Assembly: GCA_964555705.1 (NCBI GenBank)
Contig: CAZKTN010000010.1
Span: forward strand, 5,753 to 69,752
Reading direction: 5' to 3'
DNA from: ZLKRG44 sp964555705
GTDB taxonomy: Bacteria; Planctomycetota; Phycisphaerae; Phycisphaerales; SM1A02
DNA: 64,000 nt
In this document: in pieces, positions 1 to 7,995 of the stretch
Position numbering within the stretch: the first letter of the stretch is position 1
How the letters are laid out: every line of letters begins with the position of its first letter
Made by a program: the position numbers and the translations under genes
The notes under the pieces: generated by a model
Told to the model about the DNA's origin: nothing
Databases searched by the model: none
Seen by the model: only the letters and a program-made list of their open reading frames with translations

Positions 1-1
1 C

Positions 2-1588
2 GCGCCGAAGATGGGCGACCCGATCCTGCCCTCGGCCGACGTTATGGCGCTCGTGAAGGAGAAGGCCTACGACCAGCTCCTGAAGGCCCGCCAGATCCAC
101 GGCAAGCATGCGCGCAACGAGGAGGTCGACCGCGTCAAGAAGTGGTGCCTCGAGTCGTTCTTCGCGGTTCCCGCTGGCCTCTCCTACACCGACCACGTCG
201 CGGCCGAGCGCCGCGCGCGCGAGGCGAAGGAGGCGCTGCGCATCCTCGAGAAGAAGATCACGCACTACCTGGTCGCCGAGAAGCACACTCGCGCCGACGG
301 CCGCGGGCTCAACCAGATCCGTGCGCTCGACATGTCGGTGGGGCTCCTGCCCCGCGTCCACGGCAGCGCCTTCTTCCAGCGCGGCGAGACGCAGTCGATC
401 GTCACCTGCACGCTCGGCACCGTGAAGGACGAGCAGATCGTCGACGGCCTGCTCCCCGAGTACGCGAAGAAGTTCTACCTGCACTACTACTTCCCTCCCT
501 TCTGCACCGGCGAGGCCGGACGCATCACGGGACCGGGGCGCCGCGAGATCGGCCACGGCGCGCTCGCCGAGCGCTCGCTCATGGCGATCCTGCCGTCGCC
601 TGAGGACTTCCCCTACACGGTGCGACTCACCAGCGAGATCACCGAGAGCAACGGCTCGTCGAGCATGGCGAGCGTGTGCGGCGGATGCCTTGCGCTGATG
701 GACGCGGGCGTGCCGATCAAGGCCACCTGCGCGGGCATCTCCGTGGGCCGCTTCACCAGCGCCGACGGACGCGTCACGCACGTCACCGACATCATCGGCG
801 AGGAGGACTTCTTCGGCGAGATGGACTTCAAGGTCTCGGGCACCCGAGAGGGCATCACGGGCATCCAGCTCGACCTCAAGGCCCGCGGCCTCTCCGTCGA
901 GGAGATCACCACGATCTTTGCGCAGGCGCGCGAGGGACGGCTGTTCCTCATCGACGAGATGGAGAAGGTGCTCGCGCAGCCGCGTCCGGACATCGCGCCG
1001 CACGCGCCGCGCATCACCATCGTGAAGATCGACCCGGACAAGATCGGCAAGCTGATCGGCCCCGGCGGCAAGACCATCCGCGGCATCCAGGAGCGCACCG
1101 GTGCGCAGGTGGATGTCGAGGAGGACGGCACCGTGTTCATCGCCTGCGCGAACGCCGAGGCGAGCGCGAAGGCGAGGGCCGAGGTCGAGGCGCTCGGCGC
1201 AGAGATCAAGGTGGGCTCGATCTACGAGGGCCGCATCGTGTCGATCAAGGAGTTCGGCGCGTTCGTCGAGCTCGCGCCCGGCACGGACGGCATGTGCCAC
1301 ATCTCCGAGCTCGCGCACGGCTTCGTCAAGACCGTCACGGACATCGTGAAGGTGGGCGACTCGATCAAGGTCAAGGTCATCAACGTCGATGACACCGGCC
1401 GCATCAAGCTCAGCCGCAAGGCGCTGATGGATCCGCCAGAGGGCGTGACCGTGGGCGCAGAGGGCGGCGAGGGCGACCACGGCGGCGGCCATGGCGGCGG
1501 TGGTCGCCGGCATGGCGGCGGTGGCGGCGGCGGACGCCGGCATGGCGGCGGCGGCGGACGCGACCGCGGCGGACGCCGGGACGACTGA
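2..1588 (+). CDS. pnp: Polyribonucleotide nucleotidyltransferase (PNPase), 5'-truncated
   Basis: Phosphorolytic 3'-to-5' exoribonuclease of RNA turnover. The reading frame runs off the left edge of the window, so the first RNase PH domain is missing. What is visible is the helical linker, the second RNase PH domain (about residues 95-325 counted from the Met at base 11), a KH domain with the GxxG loop 'IGPGGKTI' (about 334-395), and an S1 domain with 'GRIVSIKEFGAFVEL' (about 400-467). The protein ends in a roughly 45-residue Gly/His/Arg tail built from HGGG repeats, longer and more basic than usual and probably RNA-contacting. The domain order is diagnostic for PNPase. Downstream of the stop lies a long inverted repeat (1609-1667) that may end or process the transcript. 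Confidence 0.97.
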   Translation, partial: APKMGDPILPSADVMALVKEKAYDQLLKARQIHGKHARNEEVDRVKKWCLESFFAVPAGLSYTDHVAAERRAREAKEALRILEKKITHYLVAEKHTRADGRGLNQIRALDMSVGLLPRVHGSAFFQRGETQSIVTCTLGTVKDEQIVDGLLPEYAKKFYLHYYFPPFCTGEAGRITGPGRREIGHGALAERSLMAILPSPEDFPYTVRLTSEITESNGSSSMASVCGGCLALMDAGVPIKATCAGISVGRFTSADGRVTHVTDIIGEEDFFGEMDFKVSGTREGITGIQLDLKARGLSVEEITTIFAQAREGRLFLIDEMEKVLAQPRPDIAPHAPRITIVKIDPDKIGKLIGPGGKTIRGIQERTGAQVDVEEDGTVFIACANAEASAKARAEVEALGAEIKVGSIYEGRIVSIKEFGAFVELAPGTDGMCHISELAHGFVKTVTDIVKVGDSIKVKVINVDDTGRIKLSRKALMDPPEGVTVGAEGGEGDHGGGHGGGGRRHGGGGGGGRRHGGGGGRDRGGRRDD

Positions 1589-1608
1589 TAAGGCAGAGGT
1601 CCGGTACG

Positions 1609-1667
1609 ACCGGATGTGCAACCGAGGATTATGCGTCATCCACGGCACCCTCGCTTGCACATCCGGT
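1609..1667. promoter_or_regulatory. Long imperfect hairpin between pnp and the cold-shock gene
   Basis: Bases 1609-1621 (ACCGGATGTGCAA) are the exact reverse complement of 1655-1667. After one C/C mismatch the pairing resumes as CGAGG (1623-1627) with CCTCG (1649-1653), leaving a 21-nt loop. This gives an 18-pair stem with one interior mismatch. No U-rich tract follows the 3' arm, so it is not a canonical intrinsic terminator. It could be a 3'-end stabiliser or processing site for pnp mRNA, part of a structured leader for the cold-shock gene starting 83 nt further on, or a protein-binding site. Confidence 0.6.
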
Positions 1668-1749
1668 GAACCCGGCACACAATCCCCCCATGGCGAGCGG
1701 TGAGCCGGCATATGGGTGCACCGAAACGCTCGTGGATGGAGACTCCTGA

Positions 1750-2004
1750 ATGGCCCCACAATCCCAGTCGCTAGAGAAGATCGAGGGTGTGGTGAAGTGG
1801 TTTGACGCTCGCAAGGGTTACGGCTTCATCGTCGGCCCCGAGGGTCAGGACATCTTCGTCCACTTCTCGGTGATCGAGCAGGACCAGGGGTTCCGCACGC
1901 TGCGCGACGGCGAGAAGGTCATCTACAGCGCGCAGGTTGGCGCCAAGGGATGGTCCGCGACGTACGCCCGCAGCCTCGTGCGCGCTGCAGCGCCGACGGC
2001 GTGA
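1750..2004 (+). CDS. Cold-shock domain protein (CspA family)
   Basis: Small single-stranded nucleic-acid-binding protein of 84 residues, probably an RNA chaperone in the cytoplasm. The cold-shock domain is nearly the whole protein: RNP1-like 'KGYGFIV' and RNP2-like 'DIFVHFSVI' are present and follow 'GVVKWFDARKGYGF', the family hallmark. The start is supported by GGAG eight bases upstream of the ATG. It has a short N-terminal extension (MAPQSQSLEKIE) and an Ala-rich C-terminus compared with the usual 65-70 residues. The upstream 160-bp gap carries the long hairpin, which could form part of its leader. Confidence 0.93.
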   Translation: MAPQSQSLEKIEGVVKWFDARKGYGFIVGPEGQDIFVHFSVIEQDQGFRTLRDGEKVIYSAQVGAKGWSATYARSLVRAAAPTA

Positions 2005-2083
2005 CGCAGGGCGCGCGCGTCCAGCGCTGCGCGACCGGCATTCGGCACCGTCCACGCCTACCGCGGCGCTGCCTGAGTCCGTC

Positions 2084-2977
2084 GTGATTGCAGCATCCGA
2101 CTCATTCCCGGCAGTCGCGCTCCTTGCTGTCGCATTTGTGCTCGGTGCAGGGATCGCAGTCGCGCTGTCGCTGGTGTCGCTGCCCAAGCGCGAGGCACGT
2201 GCGAGGATCGCGGAGCGGACAGCCATTGAAGCCACGCGCCGGGGCGAGATGGTCGACATGGCCAATGGCCTCGCGCACGAGATCCGCAACCCGCTGAGCA
2301 CCGTGGCCCTCAACGCACAGCTGCTGCGCGAGGACATCCTCGATGCGCCACTGCCCGAGGAGGAGTCGTCGCGGCTTGTGCGACGCGTCGATGCGCTCGC
2401 GCGCGAGGCTGCGCGGCTCAAGGACATCCTGGAGGACTTCCTGCGCTTCGCGGGGCGAATGCAGCTCGATGCCCAGCCCACCGACCTACGTGAGCTGGTT
2501 GCGGAGCTCGCCGACTTCTTTGCGCCGCAGGCGCAGGCATCGGGCGTGATCATCCGCGTGCAGTCGCCTGACGCGCCCGTCATGCAGCGCGTCGACGCGG
2601 CACTGCTGAAGCAGGCGATGCTGAACCTCATGATCAACGCGGTGCAGGCGCTCGAGCAGGTGCCTGCAGCGTCGCGAGAGCTCATCCTGCGCCTCGAGCC
2701 GAACGGCACGATCCATGTGATCGACACAGGCCCCGGCGTGGCGGCGGAGCGCGTCAGCGAGATCTTCCGGCCCTACATCTCGACGAAGAAGGGCGGCACT
2801 GGGCTTGGGCTCCCCGTGGCGAACCGCATCGTGCAGGAGCATGGAGGCCGCATCGTGGTCTACCCGGCACCGGGGCGCGGCGCCGACTTCGCCATCGAGT
2901 GGAACGCGGAGGGTGCACCGGCCGCACGCGGCGGTGGCATCACTGCACCACGCGAGAAGCAGCTCACCGCCACATGA
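2084..2977 (+). CDS. Membrane-anchored sensor histidine kinase
   Basis: Two-component kinase of 297 residues from a GTG start at 2084. An N-terminal hydrophobic segment (about residues 8-28) is followed directly by a dimerisation/phosphoacceptor helix with the H-box 'GLAHEIRNPLS', then an HATPase domain with N-box 'LMINAVQALEQ', the G1 loop 'DTGPGV' and G2 'GTGLGLPVANRIV'. There is no recognisable PAS, HAMP or periplasmic sensor domain, so the signal is unknown. No response regulator lies beside it, making it an orphan here. The open frame extends further upstream into the cold-shock gene, but GTG 2084 puts the membrane helix at the N-terminus. Its last 14 bases overlap the stop of the convergent gene. 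Confidence 0.85.
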   Translation: MIAASDSFPAVALLAVAFVLGAGIAVALSLVSLPKREARARIAERTAIEATRRGEMVDMANGLAHEIRNPLSTVALNAQLLREDILDAPLPEEESSRLVRRVDALAREAARLKDILEDFLRFAGRMQLDAQPTDLRELVAELADFFAPQAQASGVIIRVQSPDAPVMQRVDAALLKQAMLNLMINAVQALEQVPAASRELILRLEPNGTIHVIDTGPGVAAERVSEIFRPYISTKKGGTGLGLPVANRIVQEHGGRIVVYPAPGRGADFAIEWNAEGAPAARGGGITAPREKQLTAT

Positions 2978-3440
2978 TGACGACACCAGGCGTCACGCTG
3001 TCGACGATGGTCACCCCATCCTCGACGCGCAGCGAGATGCCCTCGCTCTGCGCCACACGGTCCGGGTACCAACCCCACTCGGGCTGAGGCACCGGACCGA
3101 AGTACTCCCACTCCTGGCTGCGCATGATCTGCTGGTTGAATGCCGCGCGCGCCTCCTCGACGGCACGGCGGTCGCCCGGGATGAACGCGAATGCGAGCCG
3201 CTCGAGCTCGACCGCGAGCGCTGACTCGAGAGCGACCCTCGCCTCGCGCAGGTCGTGCTGCGAGCACTCCCCTCGGTAGGCGCTGTGCACGAACGACTGC
3301 AGCAGCCGCTCGGACTCGAGGTACGCCTGCACCTGCGGCACAGGCGACGCCGCCAGTGCCTTCGCGCTTGCTGCGGTGGCGGCGAACTGGCCGCCAGTGG
3401 GCACCAGCACGGCTACGGCGAGCGCGAGCGCGCGCAGCAT
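2964..3440 (-). CDS. Small exported protein of unknown function
   Basis: I do not recognise this family. From the Met at 3440 it gives 158 residues with an N-terminal signal-like segment (MLRALALAVAVLVPTGGQFAA), followed by a mostly helical, charged region and a C-terminal part rich in aromatic residues ('EWEYFGPVPQPEWGWYPD'). The frame is open to 3488, and a Met there would add 16 residues; the later start is preferred because it begins the hydrophobic segment. It converges on the histidine kinase gene with a 14-base overlap. Probably periplasmic. Confidence 0.55.
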   Translation of the reverse strand: MLRALALAVAVLVPTGGQFAATAASAKALAASPVPQVQAYLESERLLQSFVHSAYRGECSQHDLREARVALESALAVELERLAFAFIPGDRRAVEEARAAFNQQIMRSQEWEYFGPVPQPEWGWYPDRVAQSEGISLRVEDGVTIVDSVTPGVVIMWR

Positions 3441-3586
3441 GCGCCCCATGGGGTTCGTGTGGCCTGTTCGCATCGGGGCACTGCACATAGCCCGGAGGAT
3501 CGGTGCGCTTTGCGGCCGACTGAAGGGAAGTGCCCGAAATGCAAGAAAGTTGGGCGCGACCGATAAGGCGATGGTCGGGGATCCCC

Positions 3587-3592
3587 TACACT
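3587..3592 (+). promoter_or_regulatory. Candidate -10 box (TACACT) for the desaturase gene
   Basis: TACACT lies immediately downstream of the perfect 10-bp palindrome GGGGATCCCC (3577-3586). Transcription would begin near 3599. The palindrome overlapping the promoter could be an operator. Proposed by eye from sequence only. Confidence 0.35.
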
Positions 3593-3687
3593 TTTGACTC
3601 GTCGTAAGGATGCCGTGCCGCGCGCTGCCTCCTCACTCCGCGTGGCCGAAGCCTCGCGGCCTCCCCTTCTGTACTGGAGTCTCGCGT

Positions 3688-4620
3688 TTGGCGACCCCCC
3701 TGTTTGTCCGGATCTGGACCATCGTTGCGGTCATCCTCCCTCCCATCGCAATCCTCGGCGCCATCGCGCTGACGTGGGGTGGATGGTGCACCGGAACCGA
3801 TCTCGCGCTTCTCGTGGTCATGTACCTGCTCACGGGCATGGGCATCACGATCGGCTACCACCGCCTGTTCACGCACCTCTCGTTCGAGACTCCAGCGCCC
3901 GTGCGATGGACCATCGGCGCGCTCGGATCGATGGCCGCGCAGGGGCCGGTCACGTGGTGGGTCGCGACCCACCGGCGGCACCACATGCACTCGGACGAGG
4001 AGCACGATCCGCACTCGCCGCACGCTGGCGCGGAGCCCGGCCTGCGCGGATGGCTTCAGGCGTTTGCGCACGCGCACGTCGGATGGCTCATGCGCGGACG
4101 GCAGGATGCGGAGAGCTTCCGCCTCGTGCCTGACCTGCTGCGGGATCCGGTGTCGCGGCACCTCAGCGCGAACTTCATGGCGATCGTGCTGATCGGCCTT
4201 GCGATCCCGACGGTGATCGGCGCGGTGCTCGGCTTCGTGTGGGGCAGGCTCGGCATGGATGGATGGCAGGCTGCCGGCGTCGGAGCCCTGATGGGATTCC
4301 TGTGGGGCGGCCTCGTGCGCATCGCGCTCGTCCACCACATCACGTGGAGCATCAACAGCGTGTGCCACCTCTGGGGATCGCGCCCCTACGAGAGCGGTGA
4401 CCACAGCCGCAACAACCCGATCTTCGGCGTGCTTGCCTTCGGCGAGGGATGGCACAACAACCACCACGCGTTCCCCGCGAGCCCGCGGCACGGCCTTCAG
4501 TGGTGGCAGTTCGACTCGAGCTGGATCGTGATCCGCACGATGATGGCTCTCGGCCTCGCACGCAAGCCGAGGCTCCCGTCGCCGGCACGCATGGAGTCGA
4601 AGCGCCGGCGCGCGGCCTAG
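3688..4620 (+). CDS. Acyl-CoA/acyl-lipid fatty acid desaturase
   Basis: Integral-membrane di-iron desaturase that inserts a double bond in fatty acyl chains, probably delta-9. All three histidine boxes are present: HRLFTH, HRRHH and HNNHH, separated by hydrophobic hairpins, with the extra conserved stretch 'VCHLWGSRPYESGDHSRNN'. Start choice: TTG at 3688 has GGAG with eight-base spacing and begins 'LATPLFVRIW' just before the first membrane segment, giving 310 residues. An in-frame ATG at 3610 would add 26 residues rich in Pro and Arg with no clear ribosome site, so it is less likely. Its TAG stop shares a CTAG tetramer with the stop of the convergent topoisomerase gene. Probably sets membrane fluidity. 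Confidence 0.9.
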   Translation: MATPLFVRIWTIVAVILPPIAILGAIALTWGGWCTGTDLALLVVMYLLTGMGITIGYHRLFTHLSFETPAPVRWTIGALGSMAAQGPVTWWVATHRRHHMHSDEEHDPHSPHAGAEPGLRGWLQAFAHAHVGWLMRGRQDAESFRLVPDLLRDPVSRHLSANFMAIVLIGLAIPTVIGAVLGFVWGRLGMDGWQAAGVGALMGFLWGGLVRIALVHHITWSINSVCHLWGSRPYESGDHSRNNPIFGVLAFGEGWHNNHHAFPASPRHGLQWWQFDSSWIVIRTMMALGLARKPRLPSPARMESKRRRAA

Positions 4621-5744
4621 TCGAGCCAGTCCTTCGCCTTGAGTCGCTGCGGCACGTACGTCTCCGTCACGTAGGAGATGTCCTTCGTGATGAGCGACTC
4701 CACTTCCATCTTGAAGCCGTTGCGCAGCAGCCCCTCGATCTCGCGCTGCCAGCCCTTGTGGCCCTCGAACCATGGGTAGGCCATGATCTCCCTGGCGCGC
4801 TTGATGTCGGTGTCGTTGAGCGCGATCTGCACGTCGTCGGAGAGTCCGCACTCGCGGTAGTCCTTCGAGCGGATGCCGAGGAACTTCGCGTCGGGGATCG
4901 CCAGGCGCTCGCTCTCGAAGGCGAGCGAGATGCTGCCCTGCTTGAGCACGCTGTAGATGTAGTGCCCCCACGGGTCGCAGTCGAGCAGGCAGTAGATCGG
5001 GAGCTTCAGCTCCTCGTGCAGCCGCCGCAGCAGCCGGCGCACGCCGCGCGGCGGCTGGCCGCCACCCTCGGTGAGGATGCAGTTGTGCTTCTCCCAGAAG
5101 CGGTCCTCGTTGAAGCGGCTCCACACCGTGTTCTTCTCGACGTGCAGCACGAACTTCGCGTCGCACTTCTTGAACTCGATGACGTCGGGCTCGACGATCG
5201 AGGGGATCGCGTAGCCGCCCGAGCCCATGCGGCGGCAGTCGATCTCATCGCCGGAGTCGACGAGCGTGATGTTGCCGACCATCGTGCCCGCCTTCTTCGC
5301 GAAGATGTGCAGCTCCTCGCGCAGCGCCCCAAGCGCGACCTCGAGGTCCTCGAGGATGCCGTCGGACTCGGACTGGTCCGCGAAGGTCTTCTCCTTGGTT
5401 CCGGCAACGGTGTGGAGCCCCTTGTAGAACATTCCGCGGAGGCTCAGCGTCTTGTCGGCCTCGATGAGGTCCTTGATCGACGCGGAGTGCAGCATCGACT
5501 GCATGAAGCTCTTCGCCTGGTTGAGGTTGAAGAGCGTGCGCTCCTGCGCCGCATCGCCCATCTGCAGGATGCCGCGCTTGCGGTTCCAGATGGTGTTGGT
5601 GCGTGTGCGCGTGGGCACCGAGATCAGCGGCTCGTTGCCGGCGAGCGCGGTGCGCGAGACGTTGTCGGCGAGCGTGACGATCTTGGCCTTGGTGGCCGCA
5701 TCGCGGGCTGCGGACGAGCGCCGTGCTGACTTTGACTTTGCCAT
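4617..5744 (-). CDS. top6A: DNA topoisomerase VI subunit A (Spo11-like)
   Basis: Catalytic DNA-cleaving subunit of the type IIB topoisomerase, 375 residues, the usual family size. The winged-helix (CAP-like) domain carries 'SLRGMFYKG' with the likely catalytic Tyr107. The Toprim domain has the metal-binding Glu203 in 'HVEKNTVWSRF' and the DxD pair Asp255/Asp257 in 'LLDCDPWGHYIYS', so all residues needed for cleavage are present. The N-terminus is Ala/Lys/Arg-rich. The start is preceded by an AGGAG-type site. It is the second gene of a two-gene operon, 18 bases after the stop of subunit B. Topoisomerase VI is typical of archaea and plants and only patchily found in bacteria. Confidence 0.95.
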   Translation of the reverse strand: MAKSKSARRSSAARDAATKAKIVTLADNVSRTALAGNEPLISVPTRTRTNTIWNRKRGILQMGDAAQERTLFNLNQAKSFMQSMLHSASIKDLIEADKTLSLRGMFYKGLHTVAGTKEKTFADQSESDGILEDLEVALGALREELHIFAKKAGTMVGNITLVDSGDEIDCRRMGSGGYAIPSIVEPDVIEFKKCDAKFVLHVEKNTVWSRFNEDRFWEKHNCILTEGGGQPPRGVRRLLRRLHEELKLPIYCLLDCDPWGHYIYSVLKQGSISLAFESERLAIPDAKFLGIRSKDYRECGLSDDVQIALNDTDIKRAREIMAYPWFEGHKGWQREIEGLLRNGFKMEVESLITKDISYVTETYVPQRLKAKDWLD

Positions 5745-5762
5745 CGGTGAACTCCTGTGGAA

Positions 5763-7868
5763 TCAGAAGAGGCCAGGCTCGGAGGAGGACTTGCCGCGGC
5801 GGCTGCGGCCGGCGGCCGGAGCGGGCGCCTTCGCGGAGGCCTTCGCCGCACCCGCCGGCGCCTTGGCGGAGCGCGAGCGGGACGAGTCGGCCGCACCGGC
5901 AGCGCGCGGCTCGGAGGCCGCCGATGCCACGGCATCCGCCGCGTCGAAGGCTGCGGTCGACGCTTCCGGCACGATGATCACGCCGTCCTCGTCGATGGGC
6001 TCGTCCCTCACGATCTTGCCGTCCTCGTCGAGCACCTGGTCGGCCACGGCCGTGCGCTCGCGCGCCTGCCTCAGCAGCGCGTCGTGCACCTTGCGCGGAT
6101 CGACGCCGTTGATCGAGTTGAGCGCCTTCGCGACCTCGCCGATGTAGCGCTCGAAGATGTCGCGGCGCTCTCCCTCGCGGCGCATGCGCTGGCGCTTGCG
6201 CAGGTAGGTGCCTAGCTTGCGGCCGCACTCCATCAGCGCGAGCCGCATCTCCTTTCGGATCTCGTCGTAGTCGGCGATCGCCTCCTTCGACTCGCTCGTG
6301 AAGGGCACCCACACGCTGGCCACGTGGATCATGATCACGAGCGGGCCGACGGGGGGCCCGCCGCGCGGCTGCTGCAGGCTGTAGTTGCGCCATCCCGTCT
6401 CGACGACGGCCTTGAAGCTCGAGCATGCGCTCTGCTGGAAGAGCAGCGGCACGCGGTTGGCGAATCGGATGACGCGCGCGGTCTCCTCGGTGGGAAGCTC
6501 GCCTCCGAATGCGATCGCAGCCTCGATCTGGAAGGGACGCCCTCGGTAGACCTCGGGCTCGCGCGTGCTTGCGGCGTAGAACTCCGCGCGCACGCCCTTG
6601 AGCATGCCCGCGAGAAGCTGGCGCACGCCGATTGGCGCAAGGCAGTCCGTGGGCGGCGGAGCGAGCTTCGCATCCTGGAACTGCTCGAAGAGCTTCTCCG
6701 CCAGCGGCGGCTCGATGTCGGCGATCTTGCGCCGGCTCGTGACCCCGATCGCCTCGCAGAGCTTGCCTGCTGTCGCGGCTGACACGCGGCAGAAGCGGTC
6801 CTGCATGAACTGGTACAGCGTGCCCTTGTCGGTGGCCTCGTAGTCCTTCATCATCTGAAGGAGCGTGCCGAGCTCGATGCCCTTGGGGTGCGGCTGGATC
6901 TCGCGCGTCTCGGGAGGGAGGTCCTGCACCGCACGCGGGAAGATCGTGACACCCTGCGTCGCGGTGGTCACCGTGGCCGCAGCGGCCGCGCTCGCCTCGC
7001 TTGCCGCCAGGATCGGCGCGTCGGGCTCCTCGTCGGCGCTCACCCGTGAGGGTGGCACGAACGTGATGCGCGCATGCGGGTTCGCGATCGCCGTCAGCTC
7101 AAGGAACTCGTCGACGGATCCGCGTCCGCGCTGGTAGCGGCCCTCGAGCTCGATCGCCACGCAGGTGCCGCTGCGGTAGGACTCGGCATCGAGGAACCCG
7201 CCCTTCTCTCCCGCGAGCGCCTTCGTGCCGGAGGTCATCGCGCGCAGCCGCGCAGGCGGGAAGTCCTGCGTCTCCTCGTCGAGCGTGACCTCGGCGCGGT
7301 TGGTCTTGGTGTTCATCGCCAGCTCGATGTGGTGCGCTGGCTGCTTCGCTCCCGGCTTCGTGTGGATCACCATCGGCTTGCCGGTGGTGATGAGGCCGTA
7401 CATGCCCGCCGCCGAGATGCCGATGCCCTGCTGTCCGCGGCTCATCTTCAGGCGATGGAACTTCGACCCGTAGAGGAGGCGGCCGAAGATGTTCTCCACC
7501 TGCTTGCGCACGATGCCCGGACCGTTGTCGATGACGGTGACGCGGTAGCGCGAGCTCTTCGCTGTGGCTGGCCGGTCGGGCTGGAGGTCCTCGATCGTGA
7601 CCGTGATGTCCGGGAGGATGCCCGCCTCCTCGCACGCGTCGAGCGCGTTGTCGACGGCCTCCTTCACGGTGGTCAGAAGAGCCTTGCGCGGGTTGTCGAA
7701 GCCGAGCAGGTGACGGTTCTTCGCGAAGAACTCGCTGACGGAGATGTCACGCTGGCGCGTGGCCATCTCCTCCGCGGAAAGCCCCCGAGACTTGGTCTTG
7801 GCTGGCTTGGCGGGTGCGGAACGCTTCTCGGCCACGACGGCATCCTTGCCTTGGAGGGCAGTACTCAT
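5763..7868 (-). CDS. top6B: DNA topoisomerase VI subunit B (GHKL ATPase)
   Basis: ATP-driven subunit of topoisomerase VI, 701 residues. The GHKL ATPase fold shows the N-box 'EAVDNALDACEEAG' (Glu70, Asn74), 'DNGPGI' (114-119) and the ATP-lid 'GQQGIGISAAGMYG' (145-158). An H2TH-type helical domain follows an Ala-rich linker (about 277-305), then a transducer domain with the switch lysine in 'SESKEAIA' (Lys528). The start at 7868 is fixed by GGAGGAGG upstream; the frame is open a further 51 codons, but these are not family-like. Residues 640-701 form an Ala/Lys/Arg/Ser tail resembling histone-H1-like DNA-binding tails, which the archaeal enzymes I know of lack. Subunit A follows. Confidence 0.95.
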   Translation of the reverse strand: MSTALQGKDAVVAEKRSAPAKPAKTKSRGLSAEEMATRQRDISVSEFFAKNRHLLGFDNPRKALLTTVKEAVDNALDACEEAGILPDITVTIEDLQPDRPATAKSSRYRVTVIDNGPGIVRKQVENIFGRLLYGSKFHRLKMSRGQQGIGISAAGMYGLITTGKPMVIHTKPGAKQPAHHIELAMNTKTNRAEVTLDEETQDFPPARLRAMTSGTKALAGEKGGFLDAESYRSGTCVAIELEGRYQRGRGSVDEFLELTAIANPHARITFVPPSRVSADEEPDAPILAASEASAAAAATVTTATQGVTIFPRAVQDLPPETREIQPHPKGIELGTLLQMMKDYEATDKGTLYQFMQDRFCRVSAATAGKLCEAIGVTSRRKIADIEPPLAEKLFEQFQDAKLAPPPTDCLAPIGVRQLLAGMLKGVRAEFYAASTREPEVYRGRPFQIEAAIAFGGELPTEETARVIRFANRVPLLFQQSACSSFKAVVETGWRNYSLQQPRGGPPVGPLVIMIHVASVWVPFTSESKEAIADYDEIRKEMRLALMECGRKLGTYLRKRQRMRREGERRDIFERYIGEVAKALNSINGVDPRKVHDALLRQARERTAVADQVLDEDGKIVRDEPIDEDGVIIVPEASTAAFDAADAVASAASEPRAAGAADSSRSRSAKAPAGAAKASAKAPAPAAGRSRRGKSSSEPGLF

Positions 7869-7917
7869 GGAATCCTCCTCCGACGCTCGCCGGAGCCCTG
7901 GTCCTTCAGGGAGAGCG

Positions 7918-7923
7918 AATGTA
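7918..7923 (-). promoter_or_regulatory. top6B: Candidate -10 box (TACATT) for the topoisomerase VI operon
   Basis: Read on the minus strand this is TACATT, 50 bases before the ATG, giving an untranslated leader of about 43 nt that includes the GGAGG site. A perfect inverted repeat lies just upstream (7925-7941). Confidence 0.35.
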
Positions 7924-7924
7924 G

Positions 7925-7941
7925 CGGCATCGGCGATGCCG
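7925..7941. promoter_or_regulatory. Inverted repeat between top6B and ndk, candidate operator
   Basis: CGGCATC (7925-7931) and GATGCCG (7935-7941) are perfect 7-bp arms around GGC. The element lies between the likely -10 and -35 regions of the topoisomerase VI operon and about 40 bases upstream of the ndk -10 box, a position suited to a shared regulator. In GC-rich DNA such repeats also occur by chance. Confidence 0.35.
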
Positions 7942-7980
7942 GGCGCCGGCGCGCAACTTTCTGTCCCGGTCGACCTTGGG

Positions 7981-7986
7981 TAGCAT
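7981..7986 (+). promoter_or_regulatory. ndk: Candidate -10 box (TAGCAT), leaderless ndk transcript
   Basis: TAGCAT ends nine bases before the ATG at 7996, and the spacer (CCCCGCCCC) has no Shine-Dalgarno sequence. Confidence 0.45.
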
Positions 7987-7995
7987 CCCCGCCCC

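Noticed and set aside
3586..5166. A 526-codon open frame on the minus strand
   Set aside because: Overlaps the desaturase and topoisomerase VI A genes in another frame and has no recognisable domain.
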